In this document: positions 7,535 through 11,512 of the stretch, one piece after another
Numbering within the stretch: position 1 is the first letter of the stretch
Layout of the letters: each line of letters begins with the position of its first letter
Origin: Eubacterium sp.
GTDB lineage: Bacteria > Bacillota > Clostridia > Oscillospirales > Acutalibacteraceae
Direction of reading: 5' to 3'
DNA: 11,512 bases
Assembly: GCA_014465955.1 (NCBI GenBank)
Contig: JACTVT010000063.1
Span: forward strand, 1 to 11,512
Program-made: the position numbers and the translations under genes
Notes under the pieces: generated by a model
What the model was told of the DNA's origin: nothing
The model's database searches: none
The model's input: only the letters and a program-made list of their open reading frames with translations

Positions 7535-8927
7535 AAATAAGCGTAAAAGCGGCGTGCTGCTGCATATTTCAAGCCTTTATGATGATTTCGGAATCGGCAC
7601 ATTCGGCAGGTGCGCTTATGATTTTGTTGATTTTCTGCACAGTGCAAATCAAAGTCTGTGGCAGATTTTGCCGATTAATCCTATCGGCAGGGGCAATTCG
7701 CCTTACAGCAGTTCGTCTGCTTTTGCAATTGAGCCGCTTTTTATTGATTTAAGACTTCTTGAAAAAAATGGCTTTGCAGATAAAAATGAACTGTCAATTG
7801 CATTTGACAAAAACTGCCGCCGTGTAAATTATGCACGTGTTAGGCGGTCAAGAGAAGTTGTTTTTAAAAAGGTATACAGCCGTTTTTTGCAGAATATTCC
7901 GAGCGGATTTGAAGCCTTTTGCAGAAAAAATGATTACTGGCTTACTGATTTTTCGGAATATATGAGCAAAGACGGCAGTGATGCGCTGTATCATAAAATG
8001 CTTCAGTTTTTTGCTTTTGAGCAGTGGCACTGCCTTAAAGAGTATGCCAATTCGCAGGGTGTTGAAATAATAGGAGATATTCCGATTTATGTGGCTGCAG
8101 AAAGTGCGGATGTTGCTTATAATCCCGATGTTTTTTTGCTTGATGAAAAGGGGCGGCCGCGTGTTCTTGCCGGCTGTCCGCCTGATGATTTTGCGAAAAG
8201 CGGTCAGCTTTGGGGCAATCCTGTTTACAACTGGGAAAAACTTCGGCAAAATAAATATGATTGGTGGGTTAAACGGCTTGACCATAATTCGGAACTTTTT
8301 GATATTATCAGAATAGACCATTTTCGCGGGTTTGAAGATTATTATGCCGTGCCGTTCGGAGAAAAAACGGCAGAAAACGGCAGATGGCACAAGGGCCCGT
8401 CAAAGCATTTTTTCAAGGTGATAAATTCACAACTGCCGGATTTGAATATCATTGCCGAGGATTTGGGAAATCTCACGGAAAATGTAAAAAAACTGCTTGA
8501 TTATACGGGTTATCCCGGAATGAAAATTTTGCAGTTTGCATTTGACAGCAGGGAAAACAGTGACTATTTACCGCATAATTATGTAAGGAATTCCGTTTGC
8601 TACACAGGAACTCACGATAATAATACTACGCTCGGCTGGATAAGAACGGCAGATAAAAGCGATGTTGCATATGCCAAAGATTATTTCGGCGTCAGGACAG
8701 ACAGGGGACTTTTAAATGCAATGATTCGCGGTGCGTTTGCAAGTGTATGCAGCACGGTGATTATTCCTGCGCAGGATATTCTGGGGCTCGGCGCAGTTGC
8801 TCGAATGAATACGCCTGCAAGCGTGGGCGCAAAAAACTGGAGTTTCCGTGTTGATAAAAATGTTTTTACAGGTGAAACGGCAGAAAAACTCAGCCGTCTG
8901 TCGGCATTATATAAAAGAAATGAGTGA
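7527..8927 (+). CDS. malQ: 4-alpha-glucanotransferase (amylomaltase, GH77)
   Basis: This cytoplasmic enzyme transfers alpha-1,4-glucan segments between maltodextrins and releases glucose. It thereby converts short malto-oligosaccharides into chains long enough for the phosphorylase. The 466 residues fit the short amylomaltase class (about 500 in Thermus) rather than the roughly 690-residue enterobacterial MalQ. Family blocks seen in order are LPINPIGRGNSPYSSSSAF near the N-terminus, GDIPIYVA, then IRIDHFRGF with the nucleophile Asp264, NIIAEDLG with the acid/base Glu311, and YTGTHDN with Asp364. The 47-residue spacing of the first two catalytic residues equals that in Thermus amylomaltase (Asp293 and Glu340). 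The gene starts within the end of the ATPase gene and is followed by glgP after 4 bases. It appears intact. Confidence 0.96.
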   Translation: MTENKRKSGVLLHISSLYDDFGIGTFGRCAYDFVDFLHSANQSLWQILPINPIGRGNSPYSSSSAFAIEPLFIDLRLLEKNGFADKNELSIAFDKNCRRVNYARVRRSREVVFKKVYSRFLQNIPSGFEAFCRKNDYWLTDFSEYMSKDGSDALYHKMLQFFAFEQWHCLKEYANSQGVEIIGDIPIYVAAESADVAYNPDVFLLDEKGRPRVLAGCPPDDFAKSGQLWGNPVYNWEKLRQNKYDWWVKRLDHNSELFDIIRIDHFRGFEDYYAVPFGEKTAENGRWHKGPSKHFFKVINSQLPDLNIIAEDLGNLTENVKKLLDYTGYPGMKILQFAFDSRENSDYLPHNYVRNSVCYTGTHDNNTTLGWIRTADKSDVAYAKDYFGVRTDRGLLNAMIRGAFASVCSTVIIPAQDILGLGAVARMNTPASVGAKNWSFRVDKNVFTGETAEKLSRLSALYKRNE

Positions 8928-8931
8928 TTGA

Positions 8932-11253
8932 ATGACTGATTTAAAAAGTACGCTTTCGGCGTTTTCTCGTGCACGGTTCGGCAGGGATATTGCGGATTTG
9001 AATGTGTATGAACTTCATACGGTTGCGGCAAATGCCGTAACTGAAAAAATTGCCTATGATTGGCAGAAAAGCCGCGAAAAGAATATTACAAACCGTACGG
9101 CGCTTTATTTTTCGGCTGAATTTCTGATGGGCAGAATGATTTATAACAATCTTGCCGTGCTCGGTTTGCTGGATGAGTTTTCCTCGGCACTTGAATCGCT
9201 CGGCAGAAGTATTGATGAGTTTGAAACTATAGGCGATATGGGGCTTGGCAACGGCGGACTCGGCAGGCTTGCCGCCTGTTTTCTTGACAGCGCCGCCACT
9301 CACGGTATTCCGCTCGACGGTTACGGAATTAAGTATAAATACGGTATTTTTAAGCAGCAGATTAAAGACGGATTTCAGCGTGAAGCCGTTGATGACTGGA
9401 CTGCATTTTCGGACCCGTGGACGGTTCGCTGTGATAATGACACTGTTTTTGTAAATCTTTTCGGTAAAACGGTTAAGGCAGTGCCGTATGATATGGCTGT
9501 AATCGGTTTTAAAAGCGACACTGTGGGCAATCTTCGCCTTTGGCAGGCGGAGCCGTCTGTGCCGTTTGATTTTGAGCAGTTCAACAATCAGAATTATCAG
9601 GCGGCGCTTGAAAATGCAGTAGAGGCTGAAAATATTTCACGTGTGCTCTATCCCAATGATTCGGCTTATAACGGAAAAAAATTAAGGCTTTCTCAGCAGT
9701 ATTTTTTCTGTTCGGCGTCGTTGAAAGACAGGCTTTCAAAATACAAAAAAATGTACGGCAGTGATTTCTCAAAACTGCGAGAACTGATAACGATTCAACT
9801 GAATGACACCCACCCTGTTATTGCAATTCCTGAATTTATAAGACTGCTTACGGTGGAAGAGGGGCAGAATTTTGACACTGCTTTTGCCCTTGCAAGGGAT
9901 ATTTTTAATTACACAAATCATACGGTTATGCCCGAGGCTCTTGAAAAGTGGGATATCAATCTGATTAAATCACTCTGCCCCGATTTGGAAAAAATTATCA
10001 TTGAACTTAACAGCAGGCTTGCTAAAGAAACAAACGGCAGATTGAAAATTATTGACGGCAATATGGTTAATATGGCTTATCTTGCCTGTTTTGTTTCAAA
10101 AAGTGTAAACGGCGTGGCAAAAATTCACACTGAAATTCTGAAAAACAGGGTGCTTAGTGAATGGGACGAACTGTATCCTGACAAAATTAATAATAAAACC
10201 AACGGCATTACGCCCCGCCGCTGGCTGTTTGCGGCAAATCCTGCTCTCTCGGCAATGATTACAAAACACCTCGGCAGTGAAGACTGGGTGAAAAATCTTG
10301 ACGAACTTGAACGGTTGAAGCCGCTTGTCGATAACGGCTCAGTGATTATGGAATTTGCCGATATCAAGCGTGAAAACAAGAAAAAACTTGCCGATTTCAT
10401 TTTGCAGAAAGAGGGCGTTAAAATTGACCCCGAGTGGATTTTTGATGTTCAGATTAAGCGCCTGCACGAATACAAACGCCAACTTTTAAATGCGTTTTCA
10501 ATTCTTGAACTTTATTTTGAGATAAAAGAAAAAAGCCTTACGGAATTTTATCCGACTGTTTTTATTTTCGGTGCTAAGGCAGCACCCGGTTATAAAAGGG
10601 CAAAGGGCATTATAAAATTTATCTGCGAACTTGCCGATTTTATAGAAAAAGATGATGAGGCAAACAAATTTATTAAAATTGTTTTTATCAGCGATTATAA
10701 TGTTTCGTATGCTGAAAAACTTGTTGCGGGCGCAGATGTTTCCGTTCAGATTTCCACGGCAGGCACAGAGGCGTCGGGCACGGGCAATATGAAACTTGCG
10801 CTGAACGGTGCTGTTACACTTGGCACTTTTGACGGCGCAAATATTGAGATTGCCGAAAAAGCAGGCATTGAAAACAATTATATTTTCGGCGCAACGGTTG
10901 ATCTTATCAAGCAGATTGAAAACAGTTACAATCCGCGCGAATATTATGAAAACGACCATAAAATCAGGCGTTGTATTGATTTTTTGACATCAAATAAAAT
11001 CAGTGACGGCGGCACGGGGGTTTTTCACGAACTTCAGGATTCTTTGCTTCGCGGTGCGTCGTGGCACAGGGCAGATAATTATTATCTTCTTTATGATTTT
11101 GAACATTTTCTTGAAACACGTATTCAGCTTAACAACGATTATAAAAATGAAGGATATTTTGTAAGAAAATGTTTTTGCAATTTTACAAGTGTCGGTGCAT
11201 TTTCGGCAGACAGAACGGTTAAGGAATATGCCGAGGAAATATGGAATATCTGA
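8932..11253 (+). CDS. glgP: Alpha-glucan (glycogen/maltodextrin) phosphorylase, GT35
   Basis: This 773-residue pyridoxal-phosphate enzyme cleaves terminal alpha-1,4-linked glucose from maltodextrin or glycogen with phosphate, giving glucose-1-phosphate without spending ATP. The family pattern is complete: GLGNGGLGRLAACFLDS at about 104-120, IQLNDTHP at about 288-295, NYTNHTVMPEALE at about 326-338, and the cofactor site EASGTGNMK at 613-621 with Lys621 as the expected Schiff-base lysine. It is slightly shorter than E. coli MalP or GlgP (about 800-815). The N-terminus lacks an obvious long regulatory extension. The ATG follows the malQ stop after 4 bases with only a weak upstream GAGTGA, so coupling to malQ is likely. 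The operon suggests a maltodextrin (MalP-like) role, but sequence alone does not separate this from glycogen breakdown. Confidence 0.96.
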   Translation: MTDLKSTLSAFSRARFGRDIADLNVYELHTVAANAVTEKIAYDWQKSREKNITNRTALYFSAEFLMGRMIYNNLAVLGLLDEFSSALESLGRSIDEFETIGDMGLGNGGLGRLAACFLDSAATHGIPLDGYGIKYKYGIFKQQIKDGFQREAVDDWTAFSDPWTVRCDNDTVFVNLFGKTVKAVPYDMAVIGFKSDTVGNLRLWQAEPSVPFDFEQFNNQNYQAALENAVEAENISRVLYPNDSAYNGKKLRLSQQYFFCSASLKDRLSKYKKMYGSDFSKLRELITIQLNDTHPVIAIPEFIRLLTVEEGQNFDTAFALARDIFNYTNHTVMPEALEKWDINLIKSLCPDLEKIIIELNSRLAKETNGRLKIIDGNMVNMAYLACFVSKSVNGVAKIHTEILKNRVLSEWDELYPDKINNKTNGITPRRWLFAANPALSAMITKHLGSEDWVKNLDELERLKPLVDNGSVIMEFADIKRENKKKLADFILQKEGVKIDPEWIFDVQIKRLHEYKRQLLNAFSILELYFEIKEKSLTEFYPTVFIFGAKAAPGYKRAKGIIKFICELADFIEKDDEANKFIKIVFISDYNVSYAEKLVAGADVSVQISTAGTEASGTGNMKLALNGAVTLGTFDGANIEIAEKAGIENNYIFGATVDLIKQIENSYNPREYYENDHKIRRCIDFLTSNKISDGGTGVFHELQDSLLRGASWHRADNYYLLYDFEHFLETRIQLNNDYKNEGYFVRKCFCNFTSVGAFSADRTVKEYAEEIWNI

Positions 11254-11257
11254 TTTT

Positions 11258-11331
11258 GATTGTGTCTTTTATAATAACGGGCAGGCGCAGAGACCTGCCC
11301 CTACAGAATAACTGAAAAACAGTAGTAGGGG
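11258..11331. repeat. Nested GC-rich hairpins after the operon
   Basis: The stretch opens with GATTGTGTCTTTT (11258-11270), nearly the same as the left ends of the palindromic elements at 92 and 6253. GGGCAGG (11279-11285) then pairs with CCTGCCC (11294-11300). Overlapping that, CCCCTAC (11298-11304) pairs with GTAGGGG (11325-11331) and encloses ACTG-AAAAA-CAGT (11311-11323). The hairpins could stop or protect the 3' end of the operon mRNA. None is followed by a T tract, so they are not typical intrinsic terminators. Confidence 0.6.
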
Positions 11332-11404
11332 AGGGTCTCCGTGCCCTCCCGTCAAGGGTTTCCGTGCCCTCCCGTTAAGGGTCTTCGTGCCCTCCCGTTA
11401 AGGG
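11332..11404. repeat. 23-bp tandem repeat, three copies plus a partial
   Basis: Three head-to-tail units occupy 11332-11354, 11355-11377 and 11378-11400. Each reads AGGGTYTYCGTGCCCTCCC followed by GTCA or GTTA, and a partial fourth AGGG starts at 11401. The copies differ at only a few positions. There are no unique spacers, so this is a minisatellite-like array and not a CRISPR array. Each unit can form a small AGGG/CCCT hairpin. Confidence 0.85.
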
Positions 11405-11432
11405 CACCCCGCCATACGGACTTTATTATAAC

Positions 11433-11458
11433 AAAAAAACGGTGCGAAAATCGCACCG
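11433..11458 (-). terminator. Intrinsic terminator of a convergent gene beyond the right edge
   Basis: On the minus strand an eight-base stem (CGGTGCGA with TCGCACCG, 11440-11447 and 11451-11458) is followed by seven T residues (plus-strand A run 11433-11439). On the plus strand no T run follows the hairpin, so it works leftward. It implies a minus-strand transcription unit entering from the right. Bases 11459-11512 may hold its last codons: one minus-strand frame is open from the edge to a TGA at 11480-11482, but this is only ten codons and cannot be identified. Confidence 0.8.
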
Positions 11459-11512
11459 CACAGACTGTCGATAAAGTGGTCATAACCACGCCAAATTTAT
11501 ATTATGTATCAG

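Noticed and set aside
7848..8390. 180-codon minus-strand open frame within malQ
   Set aside because: It is antisense to a clearly conserved GH77 gene and is rich in Lys, Ile, Phe and Arg, as expected for the complement of A+T-rich coding DNA. I see no protein family features. The other minus-strand frames in the operon were dismissed for the same reason.
11332..11404. CRISPR array
   Set aside because: The 23-bp units abut one another without unique spacers, and no cas genes are present.
11433..11458. Plus-strand terminator for the phosphorylase operon
   Set aside because: On the plus strand the T-run equivalent lies before the hairpin and not after it, so it fits leftward transcription only.

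Overview
The window looks like chromosomal DNA from a low-to-mid GC, Gram-positive gut-type Clostridia (Bacillota; a Ruminococcus/Eubacterium/Oscillospiraceae-like organism is my best guess). The reasons are the A+T-rich third codon positions, strong AGGAGG-like ribosome binding sites, TTG and GTG starts, a lipoprotein-type solute-binding protein and a YfhO-family membrane protein. The lineage is inferred from these features; no database search was possible.

Layout. Bases 1-55 are the 3' part of a tRNA-Gly(GCC), followed by an intrinsic terminator. Bases 86-353 are a repeat-rich spacer. A stand-alone gene for a large polytopic YfhO-family protein follows (354-3098) and ends at a strong terminator. 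From 3201 to 11253 six closely packed plus-strand genes form one apparent operon: lipoprotein sugar-binding protein, two MalF/MalG-type permeases, a MalK/UgpC/MsmX-type ATPase, 4-alpha-glucanotransferase (malQ) and alpha-glucan phosphorylase (glgP/malP). The only sizeable gap in the operon (6249-6427) is filled mainly by a 129-bp near-palindromic repeat. The last 259 bases hold hairpins, a 23-bp tandem repeat and a minus-strand terminator that points to a convergent gene beyond the right edge.

How the genes work together. The four transporter parts make a complete CUT1-type ABC importer. MalQ and the phosphorylase together turn imported malto-oligosaccharides into glucose and glucose-1-phosphate in the cytoplasm. 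The genetic linkage makes maltodextrin, or a similar alpha-1,4-glucan oligosaccharide, the likely cargo. No regulator, secreted amylase, phosphoglucomutase or glucokinase is encoded in the window.

The protein-coding content is conventional and I found no sign of an undescribed protein system. The least explained material is in the intergenic DNA: a family of palindromic elements, one copy of which lies inside the sugar operon, an apparently nested hairpin insertion near the left edge, and the tandem repeat at the right edge.
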